Shown: in pieces, positions 34,389-43,551 of the stretch
Numbering within the stretch: the stretch's first letter is position 1
How the letters are laid out: each line of letters opens with the position of its first letter
Assembly (NCBI GenBank): GCA_030747035.1
Contig: JASLLM010000004.1
Location: 1-54,992, forward strand
Direction of reading: 5' to 3'
DNA length: 54,992 bases
Source: Alphaproteobacteria bacterium
GTDB taxonomy: Bacteria > Pseudomonadota > Alphaproteobacteria > GCA-2731375
Made by a program: the position numbers and the translations under genes
Notes under the pieces: generated by a model
What the model was told of the DNA's origin: nothing
Databases searched by the model: none
The model's input: the letters and a program-made list of their open reading frames with translations, nothing else

Positions 34389-35066
34389 CTACTGTCCATC
34401 GCGCAAGCGCTTGACGAAATCGCCCAGGCCGGCCTGGCGGGCCCGCTTAAGGCGTTCCGCGGTCAGAATGGCGCGGACCTGCGCCAGGGCGGCGTCGGCA
34501 TCCCGGTTGACAATGACATAGTCATATTCCGGCCAGTGGCTGATTTCATCCGTGGCCTCCGCCATGCGCCGGGCCACGACCGCGTCGCTATCCTGGGCCC
34601 GTTTCTTCAAACGCTGCTCCAACTCCTTGGTCGAGGGGGGCAGAATAAAGATGCTGGCCATGTCATCCCGCATCTCCTGCTTCAGATCCTGCGTGCCCTG
34701 CCAATCGATATCGAACAGCACATCCTGGCCCGCGTTCAACGCGTCCTCGACCGGCTGCGCGGGGGTTCCGTAATAATGATCAAAAACTTTGAAATGCTCC
34801 AATAACTGACCCCGGTTCACCATCAAATTGAACTCAACCGGCTCGACGAAAATGTAATCGACGCCTTCCTGCTCGCCGGGCCGTTGCGGCCGCGTTGTGA
34901 CCGAGACCGACATGGTCAGGCCGGAATCCTCCGCCAACAGGCGGCGGGACAGCGTCGTCTTGCCCGCGCCCGATGGCGACGACAGCACCAGCATCAGGCC
35001 GCGGCGGGAGATCGCGCCGTCCAGGGCCGTCTTGTCCAAATCTTGATTGTTGGTTTGCTTACTCAA
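34389..35066 (-). CDS. gmk: Guanylate kinase
   Basis: A 225-residue kinase that phosphorylates GMP to GDP. The P-loop is S-S-P-S-G-A-G-K-T-T near residues 29-38, followed by S-V-T-T-R-P-Q-R-P-G-E and later D-I-D-W-Q-G. A 20-residue polar N-terminal extension precedes the core. The ATG overlaps the end of yicC by eight bases, a pairing widely conserved in bacteria. Downstream is the carbonic anhydrase gene. Confidence 0.95.
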   Translation of the reverse strand: MSKQTNNQDLDKTALDGAISRRGLMLVLSSPSGAGKTTLSRRLLAEDSGLTMSVSVTTRPQRPGEQEGVDYIFVEPVEFNLMVNRGQLLEHFKVFDHYYGTPAQPVEDALNAGQDVLFDIDWQGTQDLKQEMRDDMASIFILPPSTKELEQRLKKRAQDSDAVVARRMAEATDEISHWPEYDYVIVNRDADAALAQVRAILTAERLKRARQAGLGDFVKRLRDGQ

Positions 35067-35946
35067 TATTCTGCGCCTGTTCGCGGAATTGATCGATCAC
35101 GGTTTTCAGCTCGATGCCGATTTTGGTCAATGCGGCATCCTGGGATTTCGAACATAAGGTATTGGCTTCACGGTTGAACTCCTGGGCCAGAAAATCCAAG
35201 CGGCGGCCGATGGCGCCGTCGTCGGAAAATAATTCCCGCGCGGCGCCCACGTGCGCGTTTAGGCGGTCCAGTTCTTCACGTACGTCCGCCTTGGTGGCCA
35301 GCAGCGCGGCCTCCTGCAACAGCCGCTCCTCCGACAGGCCGGCGGCACCGTCAAGAATGTCGGCGACCTGTTGTTGCAGACGCGCCTTTAGGGCAGCCGG
35401 CTGCAGCGCCGCCAGTTCTTCAGCCTCTGCCGTCAACGCGGCGATGCTATCCACCTGGCCGCCGACGATCTCGCCCAGGCGCCGGCCCTCGGCTTCCCGG
35501 TCCTCAACCAATAGATCCAAGGCCCGCTCCAGACTGTCCAGAACACCGGCTTCCAGGGCCTTGCGGTCGGCTTCCGATTCCTCCGGCTCCACGGTTTCCA
35601 CAACCCCGCGCAGCGAGAGCAGGCCGTCCACTGTTGCCGGCTGGGCGTTGGTACGCGCCGCCAGATCGTTGGCCACCGACAGCATGGTTTCCAGAACTTC
35701 CGCATTGATCCGCGCCGTCGGTTCAGCGCCAGAACGGTTCAGCGTCAAGTTCATGGATAAATGACCCCGGTGGAAGCGCCGCGCCGCCGCCGCCCGCACG
35801 GTTGCTTCCAGGCCGTCCAATCCGCCCTGCAGACGGCTGCGCAGATCAAGGCCGCGGCTATTGACGCTCTTGACTTCCCAGGCCCAGGAATAGGCGCCGA
35901 TCGCGCCCGCTGTCCGCGCGAATCCGGTCATGGAGGAGACAGCCAC
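35059..35946 (-). CDS. YicC family endoribonuclease
   Basis: A 295-residue protein starting V-S-S-M-T-G-F-A-R, the YicC hallmark, then W-E-V-K-S-V-N-S-R-G-L-D. The C-terminal DUF1732 part has R-L-D-F-L-A-Q-E-F-N-R-E-A-N-T-L-C-S-K-S. YicC proteins are reported to cut RNA. The GTG start at 35946 has AAGGAA about ten bases upstream; an internal ATG at 35931 would remove the first five residues. It is coupled to gmk and probably to mltG upstream (about 96 bp gap). Confidence 0.93.
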   Translation of the reverse strand: MAVSSMTGFARTAGAIGAYSWAWEVKSVNSRGLDLRSRLQGGLDGLEATVRAAAARRFHRGHLSMNLTLNRSGAEPTARINAEVLETMLSVANDLAARTNAQPATVDGLLSLRGVVETVEPEESEADRKALEAGVLDSLERALDLLVEDREAEGRRLGEIVGGQVDSIAALTAEAEELAALQPAALKARLQQQVADILDGAAGLSEERLLQEAALLATKADVREELDRLNAHVGAARELFSDDGAIGRRLDFLAQEFNREANTLCSKSQDAALTKIGIELKTVIDQFREQAQNIE

Positions 35947-36042
35947 CCTATTGATTTCCTTCCGTTCGCCAGTGTGTTTGGCGCACTATATAAGATGTCC
36001 CGGACCTTGGGGCAAAATTCGCTGCAGGTATCGCCGGGTTCA

Positions 36043-37029
36043 TCAGCGGCTCTTCGTTGCCTTGACGCGGCGCCAGCGCTGGACGTTGCGGCGGTGTTCG
36101 GCGAAGGTGGCGGCAAAGGCATGGCCGCCCGAACCATCGGCGACGAAATACAGCTCCTTGCTGGCCCTTGGATGCAGCACGGCGCGCAAGGCGGCCTGCC
36201 CCGGATTGGCGATGGGTCCCGGCGGCAGGGCTGGAATGCGGTAGGTGTTATAGGGCGTGTGCTGGTCCAGGTCGTCCCGGCGCAGGGGGCGGCCCAGGGG
36301 CTTCCGCCCCTGGGTCATGCCGTAAACGACGGTGGGGTCCGATTGCAGGCGCATGCCCCGGCGTAGGCGGTTGATGAAGACCCCGGCGACCCTGGGCCGT
36401 TCGGCGGCGAGGGAGGTCTCTTTCTCGACGATGGAAGCCAGAATGAGGGCCTCCTCCGGAGCGGTCAATGGCAGGCCCTCCTGGCGGCCGCGCCACAATT
36501 CGGCCAAGGTCTTGCGCATGGCGTCCGCCATGCGGGACAGCAGAACCGCCCGTTCGTCACCATAGGAAAAATGATAGGTTTCCGGCAGGATGCTGCCTTC
36601 TGTCGGTGTTGTCGTGATCTCGCCATGCAAACCGTCGGTCTGCTGCAGCAGGGCAACAATTTGTGCGCTGCTCAGGCCTTCAGGTACGGTGACCCGGCGC
36701 ACCACGGTTTCACCATGGCGGAGAATGCCGACGACGCCGCGCATGCTGGTCTGGGCCGGGAAGCGGAATTCTCCCGCCTTCAGTTCGCGCGACCAGCCAC
36801 CCAGGCGCACGCCAATGCGAAACAGCAAAGGCTGATCTATGATGCCGGCACCCATCAGGCGTTCGGCGATTTCCTTCAAGCTGCTGCCCTTGGCCAGCAC
36901 CACCGCATGATCGAAGCCGCCGGGCCCGGGCCGGGTGAACTGGGCATAGCCCCAGCCGCCGGTAACGCCGGCGCCGATCAGGCCGAGCAATAGGAAAAGC
37001 GCAAGCAGCCGCAGCAGGCGCCTTGCCAT
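36043..37029 (-). CDS. mltG: Endolytic murein transglycosylase
   Basis: A 328-residue inner-membrane lytic transglycosylase that ends glycan chain growth. Residues 4-25 are a membrane anchor. The LysM-like segment is followed by the YceG catalytic domain with A-S-I-V-E-K-E-T, where the first Glu is catalytic, then V-F-I-N-R-L-R-R-G-M-R-L-Q-S-D-P-T-V-V-Y-G. The C-terminus has Y-N-T-Y and the motif G-L-P/A-L-P-P-G-P-I-A-N-P-G. It lies 10 bp after the fabF stop on the same strand, a typical alphaproteobacterial order. Confidence 0.94.
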   Translation of the reverse strand: MARRLLRLLALFLLLGLIGAGVTGGWGYAQFTRPGPGGFDHAVVLAKGSSLKEIAERLMGAGIIDQPLLFRIGVRLGGWSRELKAGEFRFPAQTSMRGVVGILRHGETVVRRVTVPEGLSSAQIVALLQQTDGLHGEITTTPTEGSILPETYHFSYGDERAVLLSRMADAMRKTLAELWRGRQEGLPLTAPEEALILASIVEKETSLAAERPRVAGVFINRLRRGMRLQSDPTVVYGMTQGRKPLGRPLRRDDLDQHTPYNTYRIPALPPGPIANPGQAALRAVLHPRASKELYFVADGSGGHAFAATFAEHRRNVQRWRRVKATKSR

Positions 37030-37039
37030 GGCCGACAGC

Positions 37040-38305
37040 TTAGGGCGCCGGGGTCAGCACCAGGGAGGCATTGGTGCCGCCGAAGCCGAATGAATTGGAT
37101 AGCGCGGCCTGGATCGGCCGTTCCTTCGGGGTGTGGGGGACCAGATCAATATCCAGGCCATCCGAGGGATCATCCAGGTTGAGCGTGGCCGGCGCCACAT
37201 TCTGGTTCATGGCGAGAATTGAAAAAATCGCCTCCACGCTGCCCGCGGCGCCCAGCAGATGGCCGATGGCGGATTTCGTCGACGACATGGACAGTTGATT
37301 GACCGCATCGCCGAACAGACGCTTTACCGCGCCCACTTCGATCTCGTCGCCCAGGGGGGTCGAGGTGCCGTGGGCATTGATGTAGTCAATATCTTCCGGG
37401 TTCAGCCCGGCCCGCCGCAGGGCCGCCTGCATGGCCCGATAGCCGCCGTCGCCGTCCGGCGCCGGGGCGGTGATATGGTGGGCATCGCCGGACAGGCCGT
37501 AGCCGGCCACCTCGGCATAGATCTTGGCGCCACGGGCCTTGGCATGCTCCATCTCTTCCAACACCAGGATGCCCGAACCCTCGCCCATGACAAAGCCGTC
37601 GCGCTGCTTGTCATAGGGCCGCGAAGCCCGCTTCGGTTCATCCAGGAAACCGCTGGACAAGGCCTTGCAGGCCGCGAAGCCGGCCATGCCAAGACGCGAT
37701 ATGGCGGCCTCGGCCCCGCCCGCGATCATCACGTCCGCGTCGTCCAGCATGATCAGCCGGGCCGCATCGCCGATTGCATGGGCGCCGGTGGAGCAAGCTG
37801 TGACCACGGCATGATTGGGACCCTTGAAGCCATATTTGATGGAAATATTGCCAGAGAGTAGGTTGATCAGGGAGCCGGGAATAAAAAACGGGCTGATCCG
37901 CCGCGGCCCGCGCTCGTGCAAGGTAATGGCGGCCGCCTCGATGCTGGGCAGGCCGCCGATGCCGGAGCCGACCAGAACGCCGGTGCGCAGACGGGATTCC
38001 TCATCCTCCGGTTTCCAGCCGGCGTCGGCCAGCGCCTGTTCCATCGCGCATAGGCCAAAGATGATGAAATCATCCATCCGCCGCTGCTCCTTCGGCGGGA
38101 TCCAGTCATCCGCGTTGAACTCAGGCGCGCTATCGCCTAAGGGAACTTCGCAGGCGATATTCACCGACAAGTCCGAGGTGTCGATCTTCTTGATCGTTCC
38201 GGCGCCGGATTCGCTGTTCAACAACCGTCCCCAGACGGCATCAACCCCCACGCCCAGGGGCGTGACAAGACCCATTCCGGTGACAACGACCCTGCGTCCG
38301 CTCAT
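37040..38305 (-). CDS. fabF: 3-oxoacyl-ACP synthase II
   Basis: A 421-residue ketosynthase elongating acyl-ACP in fatty acid synthesis. The catalytic Cys is in V-T-A-C-S-T-G-A-H, and the two His are in I-N-A-H-G-T-S-T-P and K-S-A-I-G-H-L-L-G-A-A-G. The Gly-rich end is S-F-G-F-G-G-T-N-A-S. The start at 38305 (MSGRRVVVTGMG) matches the family; seven upstream residues are ignored. The acpP gene lies 89 bp upstream on the same strand. Confidence 0.96.
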   Translation of the reverse strand: MSGRRVVVTGMGLVTPLGVGVDAVWGRLLNSESGAGTIKKIDTSDLSVNIACEVPLGDSAPEFNADDWIPPKEQRRMDDFIIFGLCAMEQALADAGWKPEDEESRLRTGVLVGSGIGGLPSIEAAAITLHERGPRRISPFFIPGSLINLLSGNISIKYGFKGPNHAVVTACSTGAHAIGDAARLIMLDDADVMIAGGAEAAISRLGMAGFAACKALSSGFLDEPKRASRPYDKQRDGFVMGEGSGILVLEEMEHAKARGAKIYAEVAGYGLSGDAHHITAPAPDGDGGYRAMQAALRRAGLNPEDIDYINAHGTSTPLGDEIEVGAVKRLFGDAVNQLSMSSTKSAIGHLLGAAGSVEAIFSILAMNQNVAPATLNLDDPSDGLDIDLVPHTPKERPIQAALSNSFGFGGTNASLVLTPAP

Positions 38306-38394
38306 CTCCAGCCTCCGTCGGCGCAACCTACTCTAACCTGACACCCCCGGCCCGTTTGAAATACGGCCGTGGCGCAACCCCTTGGCGGGTCTGT

Positions 38395-38631
38395 TCAGGA
38401 AGCGTTGGCGTCGATAAATGTGATAGCGTCCTTGACGGTGGCGATCTTTTCGGCGGCATCATCGGGAATTTCGATGCCGAACTCTTCCTCGAATGCCATC
38501 ACCAGTTCAACCGTATCAAGGCTGTCGGCGCCAAGGTCGTCTATAAACGAAGCACCCTCGGACACTTTGTCTTCTTCCACGCCGAGATGCTCAACGACGA
38601 TCTTCTTTACGCGATCGGCAGTATCGCTCAT
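38395..38631 (-). CDS. acpP: Acyl carrier protein
   Basis: A 78-residue acidic protein carrying growing acyl chains on a phosphopantetheine arm. The attachment site is Ser37 in [11 protein letters not shown]. The four-helix pattern and length are standard. GAAGGA lies upstream of the ATG. It is separated from fabG by about 185 bp with no gene; this space probably holds an extra promoter for acpP, as commonly found, though none could be fixed. Confidence 0.96.
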   Translation of the reverse strand: MSDTADRVKKIVVEHLGVEEDKVSEGASFIDDLGADSLDTVELVMAFEEEFGIEIPDDAAEKIATVKDAITFIDANAS

Positions 38632-38816
38632 GTGTTAATTCCTTCGCGCTGTCTGGCTTGTAAAATAGTCTGCAAAATTCTGTTCATTTCGGTGCCCTTG
38701 ACCCTATCACGCTGGGCGAATCAGTTGCCAGCCGGGAAAGGCGAGGCTTGGTAGCATGAACATTGGCAAAGGCCAAGACCCCGAATGCCCCTATTCGAAA
38801 CTTGGCGGCAAAGGCT

Positions 38817-39566
38817 TCAAATCATTGCCATGCCGCCGTTGATATGCAGGGTCTGGCCCGTGACGTAGGATGCTTCCTCGCTGGCCAGATACAATACGCC
38901 ACCAGCAACATCGTCCACGGTTCCCAGGCGCCCCGCCGGAATGCCCGCCAACAGATTTTCCCGCTGCGTTTCCTCCAGGGCATCGGTCATGGCTGTCTGG
39001 ATGAAGCCCGGCGCCAGGCAGTTGACGGTGATATTGCGCGAGGCAACTTCCTGGGCCAAAGACTTGGAAAAGCCGATGATGCCGGCCTTGGAAGCGGCAT
39101 AGTTGGTTTGCCCGCCGTTGCCCGTAACCCCGACGATCGAGGTGATATTGACGATTCGGCCCCAGCGCCGCTTCATCATGCCGCGCAGCGCGGCCTTTGA
39201 AAGGCGGAAGGCGGCGGTCAGGTTGACGGCCATCACCTGCTCCCAATCCTCGTCCTTCAGGCGCAAGGCCAGATTGTCCCGGGTCAGGCCGGCGTTGTTG
39301 ACCACGATGTCGACCGCGCCACCCATCGCGCCCAGGGCTTCGTCCGCCTGGCCGATCAGGGCGCCGACCGCATCGCCATCGCTCAGATCGCAGGGCAGCA
39401 CGGCGCAACGTTCGCCCAGTTCCCCGGCCAGGGCGTCCAGGGCATCGACCCTGGTGCCGGAAAGTCCCACGTTGGCGCCGGCGCCATGCAGATGCCGCGC
39501 GATGGCGCCGCCGATACCGCCCGATGCGCCGGTGACAAGGGCGGATTTTCCAGAAAGATCAAACAT
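38817..39566 (-). CDS. fabG: 3-oxoacyl-ACP reductase
   Basis: A 249-residue short-chain dehydrogenase reducing 3-oxoacyl-ACP with NADPH. The cofactor motif is T-G-A-S-G-G-I-G near residue 14-21, N-N-A-G-L-T follows near 90-95, and the catalytic Ser, Tyr and Lys lie in N-I-T-S-I-V-G and Y-A-A-S-K-A-G. The G-F-I-Q-T-A-M-T segment is typical of FabG. It lies between fabD and acpP in the standard cluster. Confidence 0.96.
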   Translation of the reverse strand: MFDLSGKSALVTGASGGIGGAIARHLHGAGANVGLSGTRVDALDALAGELGERCAVLPCDLSDGDAVGALIGQADEALGAMGGAVDIVVNNAGLTRDNLALRLKDEDWEQVMAVNLTAAFRLSKAALRGMMKRRWGRIVNITSIVGVTGNGGQTNYAASKAGIIGFSKSLAQEVASRNITVNCLAPGFIQTAMTDALEETQRENLLAGIPAGRLGTVDDVAGGVLYLASEEASYVTGQTLHINGGMAMI

Positions 39567-39604
39567 GGCTGCCGTTCCTTAAGATGACTTGCGGTGACCT
39601 AAGA

Positions 39605-40546
39605 CTACATGGATTTGAGGAAAGCTTCGATCTCCTCCGGGCCGTTGATGGCCTGGCCTGAAATTTCCTTGTCGATGCGTTTCAGCATGGTGGTCAGCAC
39701 CTTGCCGGCGCCGATCTCGACCAGGTTGTCGACATCCTGGTCCTTCAGGTACAGCACGCTTTCGCGCCAGCGCACCATGGCCGTCACCTGACGCACCAGC
39801 AGATCGCGTATTTCGCCGGGATCCGACACCGCCTCGGCGGAAACATTGGCGATCAGGGGCACCGCGGGCGCGCCGGGAGGCGCGGCTTCCAGGGCCTCGG
39901 CCATGATATCGGCGGCTGGTTGCATCAGGGCGCAATGAAACGGCGCGCTGACCGGCAACAGCATGGGCCGCCTCGCGCCCCGTTCCTTGGCCAGTTCCAC
40001 GGCGCGCTCCACCGCCTCGACATTGCCGCTGACCACCACCTGGCCCGGCGCGTTGTCATTGGCGGTGTCGCAGACCTGATCGCCCGCCGCATCCTTCGCG
40101 ACCCCTTGTGCCGCCTCGAAATCTAGGCCCAGCAGGGCTGCCATGGCGCCGACGCCCACCGGTACCGCCTGCTGCATCGCCTGGCCGCGCTGTTTCAACA
40201 GGCGGGCGGCGACATCCAGCGGCAGGGCGCCGGCGGCGCAAAGGGCGGAATATTCACCTAAGGAATGGCCGGCGACGAATTGGCAATGCTTGCCGAACTC
40301 CAGCCCGCCGTCGTCGCGCAATACCCGTATCACGGCCAGGCTCATGGCCATCAGGGCCGGTTGGGCATTTTCCGTCAGGGTCAATTCCTCGATGGGGCCA
40401 TCGAACATCAGCCGGGACAGATTTTGGCTCAAGGCCTCGTCGACTTCTTCAAAGACCCGGCGGGCGGTCGGCAGGGCGTCCGCCAAATCCTTGCCCATGC
40501 CCACGACCTGACTACCCTGACCTGGAAATACAAAGGCGCGCGCCAT
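39605..40546 (-). CDS. fabD: Malonyl-CoA:ACP transacylase
   Basis: A 313-residue transferase moving malonyl groups from CoA to ACP. It starts A-F-V-F-P-G-Q-G-S-Q, with the nucleophile Ser in G-H-S-L-G-E-Y-S and the catalytic His in P-F-H-C-A-L-M. The oxyanion Arg/Gln positions are conserved. It is first in the fab cluster and divergent from rpsF across a 319-bp gap. Confidence 0.95.
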   Translation of the reverse strand: MARAFVFPGQGSQVVGMGKDLADALPTARRVFEEVDEALSQNLSRLMFDGPIEELTLTENAQPALMAMSLAVIRVLRDDGGLEFGKHCQFVAGHSLGEYSALCAAGALPLDVAARLLKQRGQAMQQAVPVGVGAMAALLGLDFEAAQGVAKDAAGDQVCDTANDNAPGQVVVSGNVEAVERAVELAKERGARRPMLLPVSAPFHCALMQPAADIMAEALEAAPPGAPAVPLIANVSAEAVSDPGEIRDLLVRQVTAMVRWRESVLYLKDQDVDNLVEIGAGKVLTTMLKRIDKEISGQAINGPEEIEAFLKSM

Positions 40547-40619
40547 CGCTGCCTCCCTATACTATTACGCTCAATCGATCCGCCTTTCATAGACGGTCGC
40601 CTTGCCCTGTCAAGCCGGC

Positions 40620-40647
40620 TTGCGCAGGTCGGGTATATGTGTATATA
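40620..40647 (+). promoter_or_regulatory. Candidate sigma-70-type promoter of the rpsF operon
   Basis: TTGCGC (40620-40625) and TATATA (40642-40647) are 16 bases apart in the 319-bp fabD/rpsF gap, which has no gene. It would give a leader of about 210 bases before rpsF. A 6-bp hairpin, GGACCC-GAAG-GGGTCC, lies at 40744-40759 in that leader. Confidence 0.4.
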
Positions 40648-40774
40648 TGCCGCGCCTTGCCTGGATCACCGGGCCGTTTGCCGTGGCCGAGTGTCACCGC
40701 GGCCGGCCGGCGTGAGAGGGCAGGATACTCGATAAGTACAAGTGGACCCGAAGGGGTCCGGAAAATCAAATTTC

Positions 40775-40842
40775 GGTCGGCCGTACTGACAATGCGGTCG
40801 CAGGGTGTTTCAAGGTTTTTCATACCCCGGACACCGCCGACC
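40775..40842 (+). promoter_or_regulatory. rpsF leader structure resembling the S6:S18 binding motif
   Basis: GGTCGGC (40775-40781) pairs with GCCGACC (40836-40842). Inside, GGTGT (40804-40808) pairs with ACACC (40831-40835) and GGT (40814-40816) with ACC (40824-40826), leaving CCGG unpaired on the 3' side. A CCG bulge between two short stems just before rpsF is the known feature of S6:S18 autoregulation in several bacteria. The pairing is seen here; the regulatory role is inferred. Confidence 0.5.
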
Positions 40843-40865
40843 ATACCGAAGGAGCAACGGACAGG

Positions 40866-41345
40866 ATGCCGTTATACGAGAACGTCTTTATCGCGCGCCA
40901 GGATGTTTCATCCCAGCAAGTCGAAGCCATGACCGAGGAATTCACCAAAATGGTGACGGACAATGGCGGTTCGGTTGAAAAAAGCGAATATTGGGGCGTG
41001 CGCAGCCTCACCTACCGCATCAAGAAAAACCGCAAGGGCCATTATGTGCTGATGAACCTGGATGCGCCCTCGGACGCGGTGCAGGAGATGGAACGCAATA
41101 TGCGCCTGCATGAAGATATCATCCGCTACATGACCGTGCGCGTTGAGGAGCTGGAAGAAGGCCCCTCGGTAATGATGCAGTCCCGCGGCGGCGGACGCGG
41201 CGGACGCGGTGGACGCGATGGCGGCCGGGAACGTGATGGCGGCCGCGAGGGCGGTCGTGAAGGTCGGGGCCGCGATGATCGCGGCGGACCCGATGGCGGC
41301 GCCGGCGGTGACGAAACCGATAACAATTCAAGCGCCGAGGAATAG
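40866..41345 (+). CDS. rpsF: Ribosomal protein bS6 with Gly/Arg-rich tail
   Basis: A 159-residue small-subunit protein binding 16S rRNA together with bS18. Residues 1-98 are the normal S6 fold ([24 protein letters not shown]). After residue 105 there is a long low-complexity tail of R-G-G, D-G-G-R-E and G-R-D units, ending acidic. AAGGAG lies upstream of the ATG. It is the first gene of rpsF-rpsR-DUF2232-rplI, with a probable autoregulatory leader before it. Confidence 0.96.
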   Translation: MPLYENVFIARQDVSSQQVEAMTEEFTKMVTDNGGSVEKSEYWGVRSLTYRIKKNRKGHYVLMNLDAPSDAVQEMERNMRLHEDIIRYMTVRVEELEEGPSVMMQSRGGGRGGRGGRDGGRERDGGREGGREGRGRDDRGGPDGGAGGDETDNNSSAEE

Positions 41346-41348
41346 ACC

Positions 41349-41606
41349 ATGGCTCAGGATGTCAGAATTTCCCAACTGCCGGTGCGGCGGCCGTTTTATC
41401 GCCGGCGCAAGACCTGCCCGTTCTCGGGCGCCAATGCGCCCAAGATCGACTACAAGGACGTGCGGATGTTGCAGCGCTACCTTTCGGAACGGGGCAAGAT
41501 CGTTCCCAGCCGTATTACCGCTGTCTCGGCCAAGAAGCAGCGCGAGTTGGCCCGGGCCATCAAGCGGGCGCGGATCTTGGCACTGCTGCCCTTCGTGCTG
41601 CAGTAG
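41349..41606 (+). CDS. rpsR: Ribosomal protein bS18
   Basis: An 85-residue basic protein. [12 protein letters not shown] is the S18 start, and [23 protein letters not shown] is the rRNA-binding core, interrupted here only by normal substitutions. It lies 3 bp after rpsF. Confidence 0.97.
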   Translation: MAQDVRISQLPVRRPFYRRRKTCPFSGANAPKIDYKDVRMLQRYLSERGKIVPSRITAVSAKKQRELARAIKRARILALLPFVLQ

Positions 41607-41705
41607 GGCGCACGACGGCACACTGGTTAACAAGCAATAGCCCGACGGGCGGAGTTATTGGTCGCCGGGCGACGAGCGGCGGCCGATAACCATGTTGCAT
41701 GACAG

Positions 41706-42656
41706 ATGTTGTACTACAATTTGATCGCCATCGCGGCCGGACTGGTCAGCGGCCTGCTGCAGGCGGCGCTATCGCTGCCGGCGGCGGGCGGCATATTGTT
41801 GGCCTATATCGCACCCCTGCCACTGTTTCTGGCCGGTCTGGGCCTGGGCGTGCGGGGCGCCATCTTGGCGGTACTGGTTGCCGGCGGCCTGAACGTGCTG
41901 TTCGCCGGAGCGGGCTTTGCCGCCGTCCAGGCGATGTTTTACGGCATACCGGTTGTTGTCATATGCCGTCAGGCCCTGCTGTCCCGTACGGACGCCCAGG
42001 GCCATGCAAACTGGTATCCGCCGGGCCATTTGCTGCTCTGGCTCTCCGGCATGGCGATGGCGGGGCTGGCGATCGGCCTGGCCGGATTGTCTCTGTTCGG
42101 CGATGGCCTAATGGCCTATCTGCAGGCGGTAATGGCGCCCTTCGCGGAGCAGTTTCCCGATGCGGAGCAGCGCGAGGTCCTGCTGGCTCTGGTCGACTAT
42201 CTGCCGGCTTTTTTTGCCGTCTCCTGGTCACTGGGCCTGATCTTCAACGGGGCGCTGGCGCAAGGGCTGTTGGTGCGCTTTGGCTACAATGTGGCACCCA
42301 GCCCGGAATTGGCGGATATCCGCCTGCCGATGGCCTGGATTGGCACCTTGTTGGCGGCCTTGCTGCTGTCATCATTGACGGGCCTGCTGGGCGTGGTTGG
42401 CAAAACCCTTGCAGCGATCGCCATTGTGCCGTATTTCGTGCTCGGTTTGGGCGTCGTCCATGGTTTTTTCAGGGCATGGAAGGGCCGCCTGGCGATATTG
42501 ATTTTGTTTTACGGGCTTTTGTTCTTGTGGCCCCTGCCGGCGTTTGTCGCCGGCCTTGGCCTTTTGAACGCGGTGCTGCGCCTGGCGCGCGGCAATGATT
42601 TAGGCAACGCCGGCGGGGCCGGAGATCGCGGCGGTAGCGCCGACAAGGAGGAATGA
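41706..42656 (+). CDS. DUF2232 multispan membrane protein
   Basis: A 316-residue integral membrane protein with about eight hydrophobic helices (for example around 5-28, 35-58, 62-85, 110-130, 165-185, 215-240, 245-265 and 270-295). Its place between rpsR and rplI is the usual one for this family in alphaproteobacteria. Function is not known; a distant likeness to small-molecule uptake components has been discussed for the family. The last codons overlap the rplI start. Confidence 0.85.
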   Translation: MLYYNLIAIAAGLVSGLLQAALSLPAAGGILLAYIAPLPLFLAGLGLGVRGAILAVLVAGGLNVLFAGAGFAAVQAMFYGIPVVVICRQALLSRTDAQGHANWYPPGHLLLWLSGMAMAGLAIGLAGLSLFGDGLMAYLQAVMAPFAEQFPDAEQREVLLALVDYLPAFFAVSWSLGLIFNGALAQGLLVRFGYNVAPSPELADIRLPMAWIGTLLAALLLSSLTGLLGVVGKTLAAIAIVPYFVLGLGVVHGFFRAWKGRLAILILFYGLLFLWPLPAFVAGLGLLNAVLRLARGNDLGNAGGAGDRGGSADKEE

Positions 42657-43300
42657 TGGACGTCGTCCTAATGGAACGAATTGAATCACTTGGCCAGATG
42701 GGCGATGTGGTCAGTGTCAAGAATGGCTATGCCCGCAACTATCTGTTGCCCCAGGGCAAGGCGCAGCGCGCCACGCCGGAAAACCTGGCCGCTTTCGAGG
42801 CCCGCCGCGGCGAATTGGAAGCGCGCAATCTGGAACGGCGCGGGGAAGCCGAGGCGGTGGCGAACACCATGCAGGAGGTCAGCTTCGTGGTGATCCGGCA
42901 GGCCGGCGAGTCGGGCCAGCTCTATGGTTCGGTCCAGGCCCGCGACGTGGCCGAGGGCCTGGATGGCGCCGGCTTCAAGGTGAACCGCAGTCAGGTCGTG
43001 CTGAACCGGCCGATCAAGACCCTTGGCCTGCATCCGGTGCAGGTCAATCTGCACCCCGAAGTCAGCATCGAGGTCATTGCCAATGTTGCCCGCTCGGACG
43101 CCGAGGCGGAGCGTCAGGCCGCCGGCGAGGATGTGACCGCCGATCCTGACGCCGAGGAAGAAGCCGAGGCGGTGACGGCGGTGTTCGATGCCGAGGATGA
43201 AGCCGCCGAGGCGGATGACGGGGCCTCTGGGGAGGAGGCGTCGGCCGAGCCGGAAGCCACGGAGACTGATGACGACGGCGCGGACGCTGAAGAAAGCTGA
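42656..43300 (+). CDS. rplI: Ribosomal protein bL9 with acidic C-terminal extension
   Basis: A 214-residue large-subunit protein. The N domain is [13 protein letters not shown] with [10 protein letters not shown]. The C domain reaches about residue 148. It is followed by some 65 residues that are mostly Glu, Asp and Ala, an unusual acidic tail. Two ATGs lie in tandem; the second (42656) is chosen because GGAGG is too close to the first. Overlap with the DUF2232 stop implies coupling. A strong terminator follows. Confidence 0.95.
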   Translation: MDVVLMERIESLGQMGDVVSVKNGYARNYLLPQGKAQRATPENLAAFEARRGELEARNLERRGEAEAVANTMQEVSFVVIRQAGESGQLYGSVQARDVAEGLDGAGFKVNRSQVVLNRPIKTLGLHPVQVNLHPEVSIEVIANVARSDAEAERQAAGEDVTADPDAEEEAEAVTAVFDAEDEAAEADDGASGEEASAEPEATETDDDGADAEES

Positions 43301-43343
43301 TACCGGCGGACTGCCCCATTTAGGGCTTTGCGACTGAAAATTT

Positions 43344-43380
43344 GGGGCGGCGCGGGTTTCCGGGCCGCCCCAGTTTTTTG
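43344..43380 (+). terminator. Rho-independent terminator of the rpsF-rplI operon
   Basis: GGGGCGGC pairs with GCCGCCCC (8 bp), with a further 3-bp inner stem and a GTTT loop, followed by A-G-TTTTTT. It lies 44 bp after the rplI stop. Confidence 0.88.
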
Positions 43381-43551
43381 CCGGCTCTTTGCTGGTTCCT
43401 TGCCCGTCTTGTCCGCTGCGGTCATTTGTCATAACCGAAAAATCTTTACCCCAAGTCCGGGTTTGAGCTAAAATTTGAGCATCCACGGCGTGGGCCGTGG
43501 GCGCATTTGAAAGGATTCAGGCACAACAGATTTCAGTTCGCGAGGTTGATC

